A stretch of DNA of 64,000 bases, from positions 156,483 through 220,482 of the forward strand of contig NZ_QFRK01000004.1 in NCBI RefSeq assembly GCF_003143855.1, read 5' to 3'. This document shows, one piece after another, positions 32,870 to 43,524 of this stretch. Positions within the stretch are counted from its first letter, which is position 1; the number at the start of each line of letters is the position of its first letter. Under the pieces are notes generated by a model that had not been told where the DNA came from, did no database searches, and saw only the letters and a program-made list of their open reading frames with translations. This DNA comes from Streptomyces sp. NWU339 (GTDB lineage Bacteria; Actinomycetota; Actinomycetes; Streptomycetales; Streptomycetaceae). A program made the position numbers and the translations under genes.

Positions 32870-34846
32870 CTACATCCAGTCGTCCGGCTCCGGTTCGGCG
32901 TCCATCTCGGGCCAGTCGTCCGACGCGGAACCGGTGGCGTCCGCAGCCACGTCCTGCGACCCGGCACGGGCCTCGGTCCCCGGCCGCCCGCCCAGCTCCC
33001 CCAGCACCTTCAGCACACCCTCCCCGTACGTCGCGAGCTTCTTCTCGCCCACCCCGCTGATCCCGCCGAGCTCGGCCACCGAACCGGGCCAGACCGTGGC
33101 GATCTCCCTGAGCGTGGCGTCGTGGAAGATGACGTACGCGGGGACACCCTGCTCGCGGGCCTGCTCGGCACGCCAGGCGCGCAGCGCCTCGAAGGCCGGC
33201 ACGAGCTCCTCGGGCAGCTCGGCCGCGGCGGCCTTGGCCTTGCCCCGCCCGGAACCCGACGTTCCCGACGCCTCCGACCGGGAAGTCACCGGCTTCTTCG
33301 GCTCCTTGCGCAGCGGCACCTCACGCTCGCGACGCAGCACCGCCCCACTGGCCTCGGTCAGCACCAGCGTGCCGTACTCGCCCTCGACCGCCAGCAGCCC
33401 CTGGGCCAGCAACTGCCGGACCACGCCCCGCCACTCGCCCTCACTGAGATCCTCACCGATCCCGAACACGGACAGCTGGTCGTGGTCGAACTGGATGACC
33501 TTGGCGGTGCGCTTCCCCAGCAGGATGTCGACGATCTGCACCGTGCCGAACTTCTGCCCGCGCTCCCGCTGCAGCCGGACCACCGTCGACAGCACCTTCT
33601 GGGCCGCGACGGTGCCGTCCCAGGTCTCCGGCGGGGTGAGGCAGGTGTCGCAGTTGCCGCAGCCGGCCGGGGCGGCGTCGTCCTGGCCGAAGTAGGCCAG
33701 GAGCCGGGCACGCCGGCACCCGGCCGTCTCGCACAGTGCGAGCATCGCGTCCAGATGCTGGGCGGCCCGCCGCCGGAAGGCCTCGTCCCCCTCGCCGGAC
33801 TGGATCAGCTTGCGCTGCTGCACGACGTCGCCCAGGCCGTACGCCATCCAGGCCGTGGACGGCAGCCCGTCGCGGCCGGCGCGGCCCGTCTCCTGGTAGT
33901 AGCCCTCGACGGACTTGGGCAGGTCGAGATGGGCGACGAACCGGACGTCCGGCTTGTCGATGCCCATCCCGAAGGCGATGGTCGCCACCACGACCAGGCC
34001 GTCCTCCCGAAGGAAACGGGCCTGGTGCGCGGCGCGCGTCCCCGCGTCCAGCCCCGCGTGGTAGGGCACCGCCTCGATGCCGTTGCGGCTGAGGAACTCG
34101 GCCGTCTTCTCGACGGAGTTGCGGGAGAGGCAGTAGACGATGCCCGCGTCCCCGGCGTGCTCCTCGCGCAGGAAGCCCAGCAACTGCTTCTTGGGGTCGG
34201 CCTTCGGCACGATCCGGTACTGGATGTTGGGCCGGTCGAAGCTCGCCACGAAGTGCCGGGCGTCCGGCATGGCCAGCCGCTCGGTGATCTCCCGGTGCGT
34301 GGCGTGCGTGGCCGTCGCGGTGAGCGCGATCCGGGGCACGTCCGGCCAGCGCTCCCCGAGCAGTGACAGCGTGAGGTAGTCCGGCCGGAAGTCGTGCCCC
34401 CACTGGGACACGCAGTGCGCCTCGTCGATCGCGAAGACGGAGATCTTCCCCCGCGAGAGCAGCTCCAGCGAACTGTCCAGCCGCAGCCGCTCCGGCGCGA
34501 GGTACAGCAGATCCAGCTCGCCCGCCAGGAACTCGGCCTCCACCACACGACGCTCGTCGAAGTCCTGCGTGGAGTTCATGAACCCGGCGCGCACGCCGAG
34601 CGCCCGCAGCGCGTCCACCTGGTCCTGCATCAACGCGATCAGCGGGGAGACGACGACCCCCGTACCCGGTCTGACCAGGGCCGGGATCTGGTAGCACAGG
34701 GACTTGCCGCCACCGGTCGGCATGAGGACCACGGCGTCCCCGCCCGCGATCACATGCTCGATCACCGCTTCCTGCTCACCGCGGAAGGCCTCGAACCCGA
34801 ACACCCGCTGCAGCGTGGCCCGCGCCTCGCTCTCCATCACAGCCAT
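32870..34846 (-). CDS. recQ: ATP-dependent DNA helicase RecQ
   Basis: 658 residues. 3'-to-5' superfamily 2 helicase for recombination and replication-fork repair. Motifs: Q-region [17 protein letters not shown], Walker [16 protein letters not shown] box [25 protein letters not shown] motif III, motif [12 protein letters not shown], then the RecQ zinc cysteines ([16 protein letters not shown] ... CGNCDTC) and winged helix. A C-terminal HRDC domain is present ([28 protein letters not shown] in two parts, ~545-610). The ATG at 34846 is used; ATG 34837 is a near alternative. Confidence 0.95.
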   Translation of the reverse strand: MAVMESEARATLQRVFGFEAFRGEQEAVIEHVIAGGDAVVLMPTGGGKSLCYQIPALVRPGTGVVVSPLIALMQDQVDALRALGVRAGFMNSTQDFDERRVVEAEFLAGELDLLYLAPERLRLDSSLELLSRGKISVFAIDEAHCVSQWGHDFRPDYLTLSLLGERWPDVPRIALTATATHATHREITERLAMPDARHFVASFDRPNIQYRIVPKADPKKQLLGFLREEHAGDAGIVYCLSRNSVEKTAEFLSRNGIEAVPYHAGLDAGTRAAHQARFLREDGLVVVATIAFGMGIDKPDVRFVAHLDLPKSVEGYYQETGRAGRDGLPSTAWMAYGLGDVVQQRKLIQSGEGDEAFRRRAAQHLDAMLALCETAGCRRARLLAYFGQDDAAPAGCGNCDTCLTPPETWDGTVAAQKVLSTVVRLQRERGQKFGTVQIVDILLGKRTAKVIQFDHDQLSVFGIGEDLSEGEWRGVVRQLLAQGLLAVEGEYGTLVLTEASGAVLRREREVPLRKEPKKPVTSRSEASGTSGSGRGKAKAAAAELPEELVPAFEALRAWRAEQAREQGVPAYVIFHDATLREIATVWPGSVAELGGISGVGEKKLATYGEGVLKVLGELGGRPGTEARAGSQDVAADATGSASDDWPEMDAEPEPDDWM

Positions 34847-35073
34847 CCCACCACTACCGCTCGTCACCGTGCCCCCGTAAGCCGTCCCTCGGCCACTGCA
34901 TTCGCTGCGTCCACTGCGTCCGCTGCACCCACGATAGGTGCCCGCACCGACAGCCCCGGAGTTTTCCACAGGTCCACCGAACCCCGGCCGCCGCTCCCGC
35001 ACGGGCGCCGCAGCCGGAGAACCATGACCAGGCGGTCCGCACCCGGGTCCGCCGCCGGGGCTCGGCGTGCACG

Positions 35074-35113
35074 CGAAGAGGCCCGGTTCCCCAGAGAGAA
35101 CCGGGCCTCTTCG
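35074..35113 (-). terminator. Terminator of the nuo operon
   Basis: A 16-bp perfect stem (35074-35089 with 35098-35113, 8-nt loop) starts 13 nt past the nuoN stop codon. Confidence 0.93.
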
Positions 35114-35125
35114 TACCGCCGTGCG

Positions 35126-36775
35126 TCAGCGCACGAACACTCCCGCGTCGCCCGCCAGCTCCAGGAAGTACTGCGGTGCCACACCGAGCACCACCGTGAC
35201 CACCACGCCCAGTCCGATCGCCGTCATCGTCAACGGCGACGGCACCGCGACGGTCGGGCCCTCGGGCCGCGGGTCGCTGAAGAACATCAGGACGATCACC
35301 CGGATGTAGAAGAACGCCGCGATCGCCGACGCGATCACACCGACCACGACCAGCGGCACCGCGCCGCCCTCCGCCGCCGCCTTGAACACGGCGAACTTCC
35401 CGGCGAAGCCGGAGGTCAGCGGAATGCCCGCGAAGGCGAGCAGGAACACCGCGAACACCGCCGCCACCAGGGGCGAACGGCGGCCGAGCCCAGCCCACTT
35501 GGACAGGTGCGTCGCCTCACCTCCGGCGTCCCGCACCAGCGTCACCACCGCGAACGCGCCGATCGTCACGAACGAGTACGCCGCCAGGTAGAAGAGGACG
35601 GACGAGATGCCGGCCGGCGTGGCCGCGATGACGCCCGCGAGGACGAAGCCCGCGTGCGAGATCGCCGAGTACGCCAGCAGCCGCTTGATGTCGGTCTGGG
35701 TGATCGCGAAGATCGCGCCGCCCAGCATGGTGACGATGGCCACGGCCCACATGACCGGCCGCCAGTCCCAGCGCAGGCCGGGGAGCAGGACGTACAGCAC
35801 CCGCAGCAGGGCGCCGAACGCCGCCACCTTGGTCGCCGCCGCCATCAGGCCCGTCACCGGGGTGGGCGCGCCCTGGTACACGTCCGGCGTCCACATGTGG
35901 AAGGGGACGGCACCGACCTTGAACAGCAGGCCCATGATCAGCAGACCCGCGCCCACCAGCAGCAGCGCGTCGTTGCCCATGGTGTTGACGAGGGCCGGGT
36001 CGACCTCCGGGATCGTGCCCTCGACGACCTGCGCGATCCTCGCGTACGACATCGAGCCCGCGTAGCCGTACAGCAGCGCGATGCCGAAGAGGAGGAACGC
36101 GGAGGCGAACGAGCCGAGCAGGAAGTACTTGACCGCGGCCTCCTGCGAGATCAGCCGCTTGCGGCGGGCCAGCGCGCAGAGCAGGTACAGCGGGAGGGAG
36201 AGGACCTCCAGGGCCACGAAGAGCGTCACCAGGTCGTTGGCCGCCGGAAAGACCAGCATGCCGGCGACGGCGAAGAGCAGCAGCGGGAACACCTCGGTGG
36301 TGGTGAACCCGGCCCTGACCGCCTTCTTCTCGTTCTCGCTGCCCGGCACGGCCGCGGCCTGCGCGGCGAACGAGTCGACGCGGTTGCCCTGCACCTCCGG
36401 GTCGAGCCTGCGCTCGGCGAAGGTGAACAGGCCGACCAGGGCCGTCAGCAGGATCGTGCCCTGCAGGAACAGGGCAGGGCCGTCGACGGCGATCGCGCCC
36501 ATTGCCGCGATGCCCGCCCTGGTCGTGCCGTACCCGGCGGCCGCGAGCGCCACCACCGCGGCGAACGCGGCGACGACCGCGGCCGTCGCGACGAACATCT
36601 GTGCGTGGTAACGGAACCTGCGCGGTACGAAGCCCTCGACCAGGATCCCGACGACCGCCGCACCGACGATGATCAGGACGGGGGCGAGCTGGGCGTACTC
36701 GATCTTCGGCGCGTCGATCCTCGAGATCGGGTCGGCCGCAGTTGTCCACAGGCTGTGGACGGCTGATGCGCTCAC
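35126..36775 (-). CDS. nuoN: NADH-quinone oxidoreductase subunit N
   Basis: 549 residues, ~14 membrane helices. One of the three antiporter-like proton-channel subunits of complex I. The central lysine/histidine half-channel helices are seen around LFKVGAVPFHMWTPDVYQGAPTPVTGLMAA and QTDIKRLLAYSAISHAGFVL (each in two parts). It is the last gene of the operon; its start overlaps the nuoM stop as ATGA. The first codons carry two inverted DnaA-box-like sequences. Length is slightly above the E. coli form because of a longer N-terminus. Confidence 0.95.
   Translation of the reverse strand: MSASAVHSLWTTAADPISRIDAPKIEYAQLAPVLIIVGAAVVGILVEGFVPRRFRYHAQMFVATAAVVAAFAAVVALAAAGYGTTRAGIAAMGAIAVDGPALFLQGTILLTALVGLFTFAERRLDPEVQGNRVDSFAAQAAAVPGSENEKKAVRAGFTTTEVFPLLLFAVAGMLVFPAANDLVTLFVALEVLSLPLYLLCALARRKRLISQEAAVKYFLLGSFASAFLLFGIALLYGYAGSMSYARIAQVVEGTIPEVDPALVNTMGNDALLLVGAGLLIMGLLFKVGAVPFHMWTPDVYQGAPTPVTGLMAAATKVAAFGALLRVLYVLLPGLRWDWRPVMWAVAIVTMLGGAIFAITQTDIKRLLAYSAISHAGFVLAGVIAATPAGISSVLFYLAAYSFVTIGAFAVVTLVRDAGGEATHLSKWAGLGRRSPLVAAVFAVFLLAFAGIPLTSGFAGKFAVFKAAAEGGAVPLVVVGVIASAIAAFFYIRVIVLMFFSDPRPEGPTVAVPSPLTMTAIGLGVVVTVVLGVAPQYFLELAGDAGVFVR
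36742..36762. other. Two inverted DnaA-box-like 9-mers in nuoN start
   Basis: TTGTCCACA (36742-36750), the Streptomyces-preferred DnaA box, and TGTGGACGG (36754-36762) face each other across 3 nt inside the first codons of nuoN. Confidence 0.4.
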
Positions 36776-38343
36776 TTGGCCGCCTCCACCTCGGGCTGGG
36801 GGTCCTTCTTCTGTACGTCGGACATGGTCTGCTTCACCGCCGGGTTCACGATGTCCGTGACGGGCTTCGGGTAGACGCCCAGGAAGACCAGCAGCACGAT
36901 CAGCGGCGCGGCCACGGCGATCTCACGCACCCGCAGGTCGGGCATCTTGGCAAGCTCGGGCCTGAGGGGGCCCGTCATCGTCCGCTGGTAGAGGACGAGG
37001 GTGTAGAGCGCGGCGAGCACGATGCCGAAGGTGGCGATGACGCCGATCACCGGGTAGCGCGTGAACGTGCCGACCAGGACCAGGAACTCGCTGACGAACG
37101 GCGCCAGTCCCGGCAGCGACAGCGTCGCCAGACCGCCGATCAGGAACGTGCCGGCGAGGACCGGCGCGACCTTCTGCACCCCGCCGTAGTCGGCGATGAG
37201 CCGGGAGCCGCGCCGCGAGATCAGGAACCCGGCCACCAGCAGCAGGACGGCGGTCGAGATCCCGTGGTTGACCATGTAGAGCGTCGCCCCGGACTGGCCC
37301 TGGCTGGTCATCGCGAAGATGCCCATGATGATGAAGCCGAAGTGCGAGATCGACGCGTACGCGATCAGCCGCTTGATGTCGCGCTGGCCCACCGCGAGCA
37401 GCGCCCCGTAGATGATGCTGATGACGGCCAGCACCATGATCACGGGCGTCGCCCACTTGCTCGCCTCCGGGAACAGCTGGAGGCAGAAGCGCAGCATCGC
37501 GAAGGTGCCCACCTTGTCCACGACGGCCGTGATGAGCACGGCGACCGGAGCGGTGGACTCCTGCATGGCGTTGGGCAGCCAGGTGTGCAGCGGCCACATC
37601 GGCGCCTTCACCGCGAAGGCGAAGAAGAACCCGAGGAACAGCCAGCGCTCGGTGCTCGCCGCCATCTGGAGCGAACCGTTGGCCCGCGCCTCGGCGATCT
37701 CCGTGAGGGAGAAGTTCCCGGCGACCACGTACAGCCCGATCACCGCGGCCAGCATGACCAGACCGCCGGCCAGGTTGTAGAGCAGGAACTTCACCGCCGC
37801 GTACGAACGCTGCGTCGTGGCCGCCTGCTCGCCGTGCTGGTGGGCCCGGTCCCCGAAGCCGCCGATCAGGAAGTACAGCGGGATCAGCATGGCTTCGAAG
37901 AAGATGTAGAAGAGGAAGACGTCGGTGGCCTCGAAGGAGAGGATCACCATCGCCTCGACGGCCAGGATCAGGGCGAAGAAGCCCTGCGTCGGCCGCCACC
38001 GTTTGCTGCCGGTCTCCAGGGGGTCGGCGTCGTGCCAGCCCGCGAGGATGATGAACGGGATCAGCAGGGCGGTCAGCGCGATCAGCGCGACCCCGATGCC
38101 GTCCACCCCGAGCTCGTAGCGGACGCCGAACTCCGCGATCCAGGCGTGCGATTCGGTGAGCTGGTAGCGGTCGCCGCCCGGGTCGAAGCGCACCAGGACG
38201 ACGATCGCCAGCATCAGGGTGGCGATCGAGACCAGCAGGGCCAGCCATTTGGCGGCGGTGCGTTTCGCGGCCGGTACGGCGGCCGTGGCGATCGCCCCGA
38301 CGGCCGGGAGCGCCGCCGTCGCTGTCAGCAGAGGAAAGGACAT
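36772..38343 (-). CDS. nuoM: NADH-quinone oxidoreductase subunit M
   Basis: 523 residues, ~14 helices, antiporter-like proton-pumping subunit. Characteristic stretches are LSFEATDVFLFYIFFEAMLIPLY (with the conserved membrane Glu), FAVKAPMWPLHTWLPNAMQE and GQRDIKRLIAYASISHFGFI. It starts 5 nt after the nuoL stop and overlaps nuoN by 4 nt. The charged C-terminus (KKDPQPEVEAAK) is cytosolic. Confidence 0.95.
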   Translation of the reverse strand: MSFPLLTATAALPAVGAIATAAVPAAKRTAAKWLALLVSIATLMLAIVVLVRFDPGGDRYQLTESHAWIAEFGVRYELGVDGIGVALIALTALLIPFIILAGWHDADPLETGSKRWRPTQGFFALILAVEAMVILSFEATDVFLFYIFFEAMLIPLYFLIGGFGDRAHQHGEQAATTQRSYAAVKFLLYNLAGGLVMLAAVIGLYVVAGNFSLTEIAEARANGSLQMAASTERWLFLGFFFAFAVKAPMWPLHTWLPNAMQESTAPVAVLITAVVDKVGTFAMLRFCLQLFPEASKWATPVIMVLAVISIIYGALLAVGQRDIKRLIAYASISHFGFIIMGIFAMTSQGQSGATLYMVNHGISTAVLLLVAGFLISRRGSRLIADYGGVQKVAPVLAGTFLIGGLATLSLPGLAPFVSEFLVLVGTFTRYPVIGVIATFGIVLAALYTLVLYQRTMTGPLRPELAKMPDLRVREIAVAAPLIVLLVFLGVYPKPVTDIVNPAVKQTMSDVQKKDPQPEVEAAK

Positions 38344-38348
38344 CGGTA

Positions 38349-40322
38349 TCAGACCGCCCTCATCAGCAGGGTCGCGGCGACCAGGAGTGCCGCGCCGCCG
38401 AACATCGAGACCGCATACGACCGCGCGAAGCCGTTCTGCAGCTTGCGCATCCGTCCGGACAGACCGCCGAACGAGGCCGCCGTCCCGTTGACGACCCCGT
38501 CGACCAGGGTGTGGTCGACGTACACCAGGGAGCGCGTGAGGTGCTCGCCGCCACGTACCAGGACCACATGGTTGAAGTCGTCCTGGAGCAGGTCGCGCCG
38601 GGCGGCCCGGGTGAGCAGCGAACCGCGCGGGGCGACGGCCGGGACCGGGCGGCGCCCGTACTGGCCCCAGGCGATCGCCACGCCGACGACCATCACGGTC
38701 ACCGTGGCGATCGTGACCGTCAGGGCGCTGATCGGCGCATGGCCGTGGTCGTACCCGGTGACGGGCTTCAGCCAGTTCAGGAACCGGTCCCCGATGCCGA
38801 AGAACGCACCCGCGAACACCGACCCGAAGGCGAGCACGATCATCGGGATGGTCATGATCTTCGGCGACTCGTGCGGGTCAGGCGGGGTGTACTCGCCGCG
38901 GGTCTCGGCGGCGGGCTCCACGTCGGGTGCGGCCGGGGACGGCGTCGGGGCGTTGCGCCAGCGCTCCTCGCCGAAGAACGTCATCAGCATCACGCGCGTC
39001 ATGTAGTACGCGGTGATGGCGGCGCCCAGCAGGGCCGCGCCGCCGAGGATCCAGCCCTCGGTGCCGCCCTTGGCGAAGGCCGCCTCGATGATCATGTCCT
39101 TGGAGAAGAAGCCGGACAGGCCCGGGAAGCCGATGATCGCGAGGTACCCGAGGCCGAAGGTGATGAAGGTGACCGGCATGTACGTGCGCAGTCCGCCGTA
39201 GCGGCGCATGTCGACCTCGTCGTTCATGCCGTGCATGACCGAACCGGCGCCGAGGAACAGGCCGGCCTTGAAGAAGCCGTGCGTCACCAGGTGCATGATC
39301 GCGAAGACGTAGCCGATGGGACCGAGGCCCGCCGCGAGCACCATGTAGCCGATCTGCGACATCGTCGAACCGGCCAGCGCCTTCTTGATGTCGTCCTTCG
39401 CGCAACCGACGATCGCACCGAACAGCAGCGTGACCGCGCCGACGATGGTGACGACCAGCTGCGCGTCGGGGGCGCCGTTGAAGATGGCCCCGGAGCGGAC
39501 GATCAGGTACACGCCCGCCGTGACCATGGTCGCGGCGTGGATCAGGGCCGAGACCGGGGTCGGGCCCTCCATCGCGTCCCCGAGCCAGGACTGCAGCGGC
39601 ACCTGGGCGGACTTGCCGCAGGCCGCGAGCAGCAGCATGAGGGCGATCACAGTGAGCTTGCCCTCGCCGGCGGCACCGGCGAGCCCGGCCTCCCCGTGGC
39701 TGCCGAGCACCGGTCCGAAGGCGAAGGTGCCGAACCACAGGAACATCAGCATGATCCCGATCGACAGACCCATGTCGCCGACACGGTTGACCAGGAAGGC
39801 CTTCTTCGCCGCGGTCGCGGCGCTGGGCTTGTGCTGCCAGAAACCGATCAGCAGGTAGGAGGCGAGACCGACGCCCTCCCAGCCCAGGTACAGCAGCAGG
39901 TAGTTGTCGGCGAGGACGAGGATCAGCATCGCCGCGAGGAACAGGTTCAGATAGCCGAAGAAGCGGCGGCGCCGCTCGTCGTGCTCCATGTACCCGATCG
40001 AGTACAGGTGGATGAGCGAGCCGACGCCGGTGATCAGCAGGACGAACGTCATCGACAGCTGGTCGAGCTGGAAGGCGACGTCCGCCTGGAAGCCCTCCAC
40101 CGGGATCCAGCTGAACAGGTGCTGCGTCAGGGTGCGGTCGCCGGCGGCACTGCCCAGCATGTCGGTGAAGAGGACGAGGCCGATCACGAAGGACGCGGCG
40201 GCGAGCGCCGTGCCGATCCAGTGGCCGACGGCGTCCAGCCGGCGGCCGCCGCACAGCAGGACCACCGCTCCGAGCAGGGGCGCCGCCACCAGCAGCGCGA
40301 TCAGGTTCTCTGTGTTAGTCAC
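38349..40322 (-). CDS. nuoL: NADH-quinone oxidoreductase subunit L
   Basis: 657 residues, the distal proton-pumping subunit with ~16 helices including the long lateral helix near the C-terminus. Signature segments are [61 protein letters not shown] (two parts) and [20 protein letters not shown] polar insertion ([20 protein letters not shown]) lies in a loop at ~465-485. It follows nuoK after 14 nt, the longest gap in the operon. Confidence 0.95.
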   Translation of the reverse strand: MTNTENLIALLVAAPLLGAVVLLCGGRRLDAVGHWIGTALAAASFVIGLVLFTDMLGSAAGDRTLTQHLFSWIPVEGFQADVAFQLDQLSMTFVLLITGVGSLIHLYSIGYMEHDERRRRFFGYLNLFLAAMLILVLADNYLLLYLGWEGVGLASYLLIGFWQHKPSAATAAKKAFLVNRVGDMGLSIGIMLMFLWFGTFAFGPVLGSHGEAGLAGAAGEGKLTVIALMLLLAACGKSAQVPLQSWLGDAMEGPTPVSALIHAATMVTAGVYLIVRSGAIFNGAPDAQLVVTIVGAVTLLFGAIVGCAKDDIKKALAGSTMSQIGYMVLAAGLGPIGYVFAIMHLVTHGFFKAGLFLGAGSVMHGMNDEVDMRRYGGLRTYMPVTFITFGLGYLAIIGFPGLSGFFSKDMIIEAAFAKGGTEGWILGGAALLGAAITAYYMTRVMLMTFFGEERWRNAPTPSPAAPDVEPAAETRGEYTPPDPHESPKIMTIPMIVLAFGSVFAGAFFGIGDRFLNWLKPVTGYDHGHAPISALTVTIATVTVMVVGVAIAWGQYGRRPVPAVAPRGSLLTRAARRDLLQDDFNHVVLVRGGEHLTRSLVYVDHTLVDGVVNGTAASFGGLSGRMRKLQNGFARSYAVSMFGGAALLVAATLLMRAV

Positions 40323-40336
40323 GGTCTACCGACCCC

Positions 40337-40636
40337 TCACAGCTTCATCAGGCTGGCGTCGTCGACCGAGGCCGAGTGGCGGGAACGGAACAGGGACACG
40401 ATGATCGCCAGCCCGACCACGACCTCCGCCGCGGCGACGACCATCGTGAAGAAGGCGATGATCTGGCCGTCGAGGTTGCCGTGCATACGGGAGAAGGCGA
40501 CGAACGCGAGGTTGCAGGCGTTGAGCATGAGCTCGATGCACATGAAGACGACGATCGCGTTGCGCCGGATGAGCACACCGGTGGCGCCGATCGTGAACAG
40601 CAGGGCAGCGAGGTACAGGTAGTTGACCGGGTTCAC
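40337..40636 (-). CDS. nuoK: NADH-quinone oxidoreductase subunit K
   Basis: 99 residues, three helices, with the two conserved buried glutamates in [17 protein letters not shown] and [15 protein letters not shown] that form part of the proton path. Standard length. The GTG start overlaps the nuoJ stop as GTGA. Confidence 0.95.
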
Positions 40637-41511
40637 TTCGATGCCTCCTCGGCCCGCTCGTACGCCGACTTGAACGTCGGCTCGACCGCCGCGCGCTCAA
40701 GGCGCTCCTCCGCGCGCTGTTCCAGCGCCCGCAGGTCGTTGAGCGCCTCCCGCGACACGTCCCGGATCTGACCCCGTTCGCGCAGCGTCTTGTTGACGGT
40801 GAGGTCGGACGGTGTGCCGTCGGGCAGCAGGCCCGCGATGTCCACCGCGTTGTGCCGGGCGTACACGCCCGGGGCCGGCAGCGGCGGGAGGTGCTTGCCC
40901 TCGCGGACGCGCTGTTCGGAGAGCTCCCGCTGGGTCCGGGCCCGCTCGGTGCGCTCGCGGTGGGTGAGCACCATGGCACCGACGACGGCCGTGATGAGCA
41001 GGGCGCCGGTGATCTCGAAGGCGAACACGTACCGGGTGAAGAGGAGAGCGGCGAGGCCCGGGACGTTGCCGTTCGCGTTCGCCTGGCCGAGGCCGTTGAA
41101 CTCGGTGAGCGCGGCGTTGCCGATGCCGCCGACCAGCAGGATGCCGAAGCCGAGCCCGCACAGCAGGGCGAGCCAGCGCTGGCCCTTGATGGTCTCCTTC
41201 AGGGAGTCCGCCGCGGTGACGCCGACCAGCATCACCACGAACAGGAACAGCATCATGATCGCGCCGGTGTAGACGATGATCTGGACGATGCCCAGGAAGT
41301 AGGCGCCGTTGGCGAGGTAGAACACCGCCAGGACGATCATGGTTCCGGCCAGACAGAGCGCGCTGTGCACGGCCCGCCGCATCAGGATGGTGCACAGCGC
41401 GCCGATCACGGCGACCGTGCCGAGGATCCAGAACTGGACGGCCTCTCCGGTGGAGGTGGAGTAGGCGGCGAGATACTCGATGGACGCGGTGGACGCGGTG
41501 TACGCAGTCAT
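40633..41511 (-). CDS. nuoJ: NADH-quinone oxidoreductase subunit J
   Basis: 292 residues. The first ~190 are the five-helix NuoJ core ([28 protein letters not shown], two parts; [22 protein letters not shown]). The remaining ~100 are a soluble, charged cytosolic tail ([19 protein letters not shown] ... YERAEEASK), longer than in E. coli NuoJ (184 aa) and common in actinobacteria. Starts overlapping the nuoI stop. Confidence 0.94.
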
Positions 41512-42158
41512 CCCCGGATCACCTTCTCAGAGGCCGGTTCGTCCTCGCCGAAGGTCGAGTCCGCCTCCTGCACGACCTCGCCCTCGGAGTGGGCTACCTG
41601 CCGCTCCGTGCCGGGCGCGGCCTCGGTCACCAGGCCCCGGTAGTAGTCCTGTTCGTCGGTGCCCGGGTACATGGCGTGCGGGCTGTCGACCATGCCCTCC
41701 TCCAGACCGGCGAGCAGCTGCTCCTTGGTGTAGATGAGGTTGGCGCGGCTGGAGTCGGCCAGTTCGAACTCGTTGGTCATCGTGAGCGCGCGCGTGGGGC
41801 ACGCCTCGATGCACAGACCGCACAGGATGCAGCGGGCGTAGTTGATCTGGTAGACGCGGCCGTACCGCTCGCCGGGGGAGTAGCGCTCCTCGTCGGTGTT
41901 GTCCGCGCCCTCGACGTAGATCGCGTCGGCGGGACAGGCCCAGGCGCACAGTTCACAGCCGACGCACTTCTCCAGACCGTCCGGATGGCGGTTGAGCTGG
42001 TGCCTGCCGTGGAAGCGCGGGGCCGTGGTCTTCGGCTGCTCGGGGTACTGCTCGGTCAGCCGCTTCTTGAACATGGCCTTGAAGGTCACGCCGAAGCCGG
42101 CCACCGGGTTCAGGAAACCGGGCTTCGTCTGCCCGGCCTCCTTGGATTCCTCAGCCAT
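41508..42158 (-). CDS. nuoI: NADH-quinone oxidoreductase subunit I (two [4Fe-4S] clusters)
   Basis: 216 residues. Ferredoxin-like subunit carrying clusters N6a and N6b, the last steps before N2: [12 protein letters not shown] and [12 protein letters not shown] are both complete. The Asp/Glu-rich C-terminal tail of ~60 residues is specific to this lineage. The ATG at 42158 ([10 protein letters not shown]) follows AAAGGAGG and overlaps the nuoH stop by 8 nt; a longer in-frame start to 42212 lacks a ribosome site. Confidence 0.95.
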   Translation of the reverse strand: MAEESKEAGQTKPGFLNPVAGFGVTFKAMFKKRLTEQYPEQPKTTAPRFHGRHQLNRHPDGLEKCVGCELCAWACPADAIYVEGADNTDEERYSPGERYGRVYQINYARCILCGLCIEACPTRALTMTNEFELADSSRANLIYTKEQLLAGLEEGMVDSPHAMYPGTDEQDYYRGLVTEAAPGTERQVAHSEGEVVQEADSTFGEDEPASEKVIRG

Positions 42159-43524
42159 CGGACGCCTCCTTTCCATCCAGAGATCCGTCACTGTGGGTAT
42201 CGGGTCCGCCACTGCCGACGAGCTTCCGCTCCTGGCGCGAGGGCCGTCGCGGCACCGGCGGAAGCTCCTGTCCGGGCAGCGGCGGTACGGGGAATCCGCC
42301 CGCCATCGGATCGAAGGCGGCCGGGGCCTCGCCGGGTTCCTCGGCCTCCTCGCTCTTCTTGCTCTTCGCCCGGAACATGTCGACGACGAAGGACAGCACC
42401 AGCAGGGTGAGGACGGCCGCGGCTACGTAGAGGGCGATGTCGGTGAACCCGTAGTTCTCGTTCCGCAGGGCCCGCACCGTGGCGACGAGCATCAGCCACA
42501 CCAGGGAGACCGGGATCAGGACCTTCCAGCCGAGCTTCATCAGCTGGTCGTAGCGGACCCGCGGGAGCGTGCCGCGCAGCCAGACGAACATGAACAGCAG
42601 CAGCTGGACCTTGACGATGAACCAGAGCATCGGCCACCAGCCGTGGTTCGCGCCCTCCCAGAAGGTGCTGATCGGCCACGGAGCGCGCCAGCCGCCCAGG
42701 AAGAGGGTGGTGGCGACGGCCGAGACGGTCACCATGTTGATGTACTCGGCGAGCATGAACATCGCGAACTTGATCGACGAGTACTCGGTGTTGAAGCCGC
42801 CGACCAGGTCGCCCTCGGACTCCGGCATGTCGAAGGGGGCGCGGTTGACCTCGCCGACCATCGTGACGATGTAGATGAGGAAGGAGACCGGCAGCAGCAG
42901 GATGTACCAGCGGTCGGCCTGCTGCTCGACGATCGCCGACGTCGACATCGAGCCCGAGTAGAGGAACACGGAGGCGAACGCGGCGCCCATGGCGATCTCG
43001 TAGGAGATCATCTGCGCGCAGGAGCGCAGACCGCCCAGCAGCGGGTAGGTGGATCCGGAGCTCCAGCCCGCCAGGACGATGCCGTAGATGCCGATCGAGG
43101 CGACCGCGAGGATGTAGAGCAGGGCGATCGGCAGGTCGGTGAGCTGCATCGTGGTCCGCTGACCGAAGATCGAGATCTCGTTGCCGGACGGCCCGAAGGG
43201 GATCACCGCGATCGCCATGAAGGCCGGAACGGCCGCGACGATCGGCGCGAGGACGTACACCGCCTTGTCCGCGCGTTTGACGACGACGTCTTCCTTGAGC
43301 ATCAGCTTCACGCCGTCGGCGAGCGACTGGAGCATGCCCCAGGGGCCGTTCCGGTTGGGGCCGATGCGCCGCTGCATCCAGGCGACGATCTTGCGTTCCA
43401 TCACGATGGCGATCAGCACCGTCACCATGAGGAAGGCGAAGCAGAACACCGCCTTGAGGGCGATCAGCCACCAGGGGTCGCGGCCGAACATCGAGAGGTC
43501 TTCAGTGGCGAAGTACAGGCTCAT
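42151..43524 (-). CDS. nuoH: NADH-quinone oxidoreductase subunit H
   Basis: 457 residues, eight helices. Forms the quinone chamber with NuoB and NuoD. Signature segments are [21 protein letters not shown], the acidic loop [25 protein letters not shown] (two parts, ~215-240) and [19 protein letters not shown]. The C-terminal ~75 residues ([20 protein letters not shown] ... KEASDG) are a lineage-specific cytosolic tail. ATG 43524 overlaps the nuoG stop. Confidence 0.95.
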   Translation of the reverse strand: MSLYFATEDLSMFGRDPWWLIALKAVFCFAFLMVTVLIAIVMERKIVAWMQRRIGPNRNGPWGMLQSLADGVKLMLKEDVVVKRADKAVYVLAPIVAAVPAFMAIAVIPFGPSGNEISIFGQRTTMQLTDLPIALLYILAVASIGIYGIVLAGWSSGSTYPLLGGLRSCAQMISYEIAMGAAFASVFLYSGSMSTSAIVEQQADRWYILLLPVSFLIYIVTMVGEVNRAPFDMPESEGDLVGGFNTEYSSIKFAMFMLAEYINMVTVSAVATTLFLGGWRAPWPISTFWEGANHGWWPMLWFIVKVQLLLFMFVWLRGTLPRVRYDQLMKLGWKVLIPVSLVWLMLVATVRALRNENYGFTDIALYVAAAVLTLLVLSFVVDMFRAKSKKSEEAEEPGEAPAAFDPMAGGFPVPPLPGQELPPVPRRPSRQERKLVGSGGPDTHSDGSLDGKEASDG

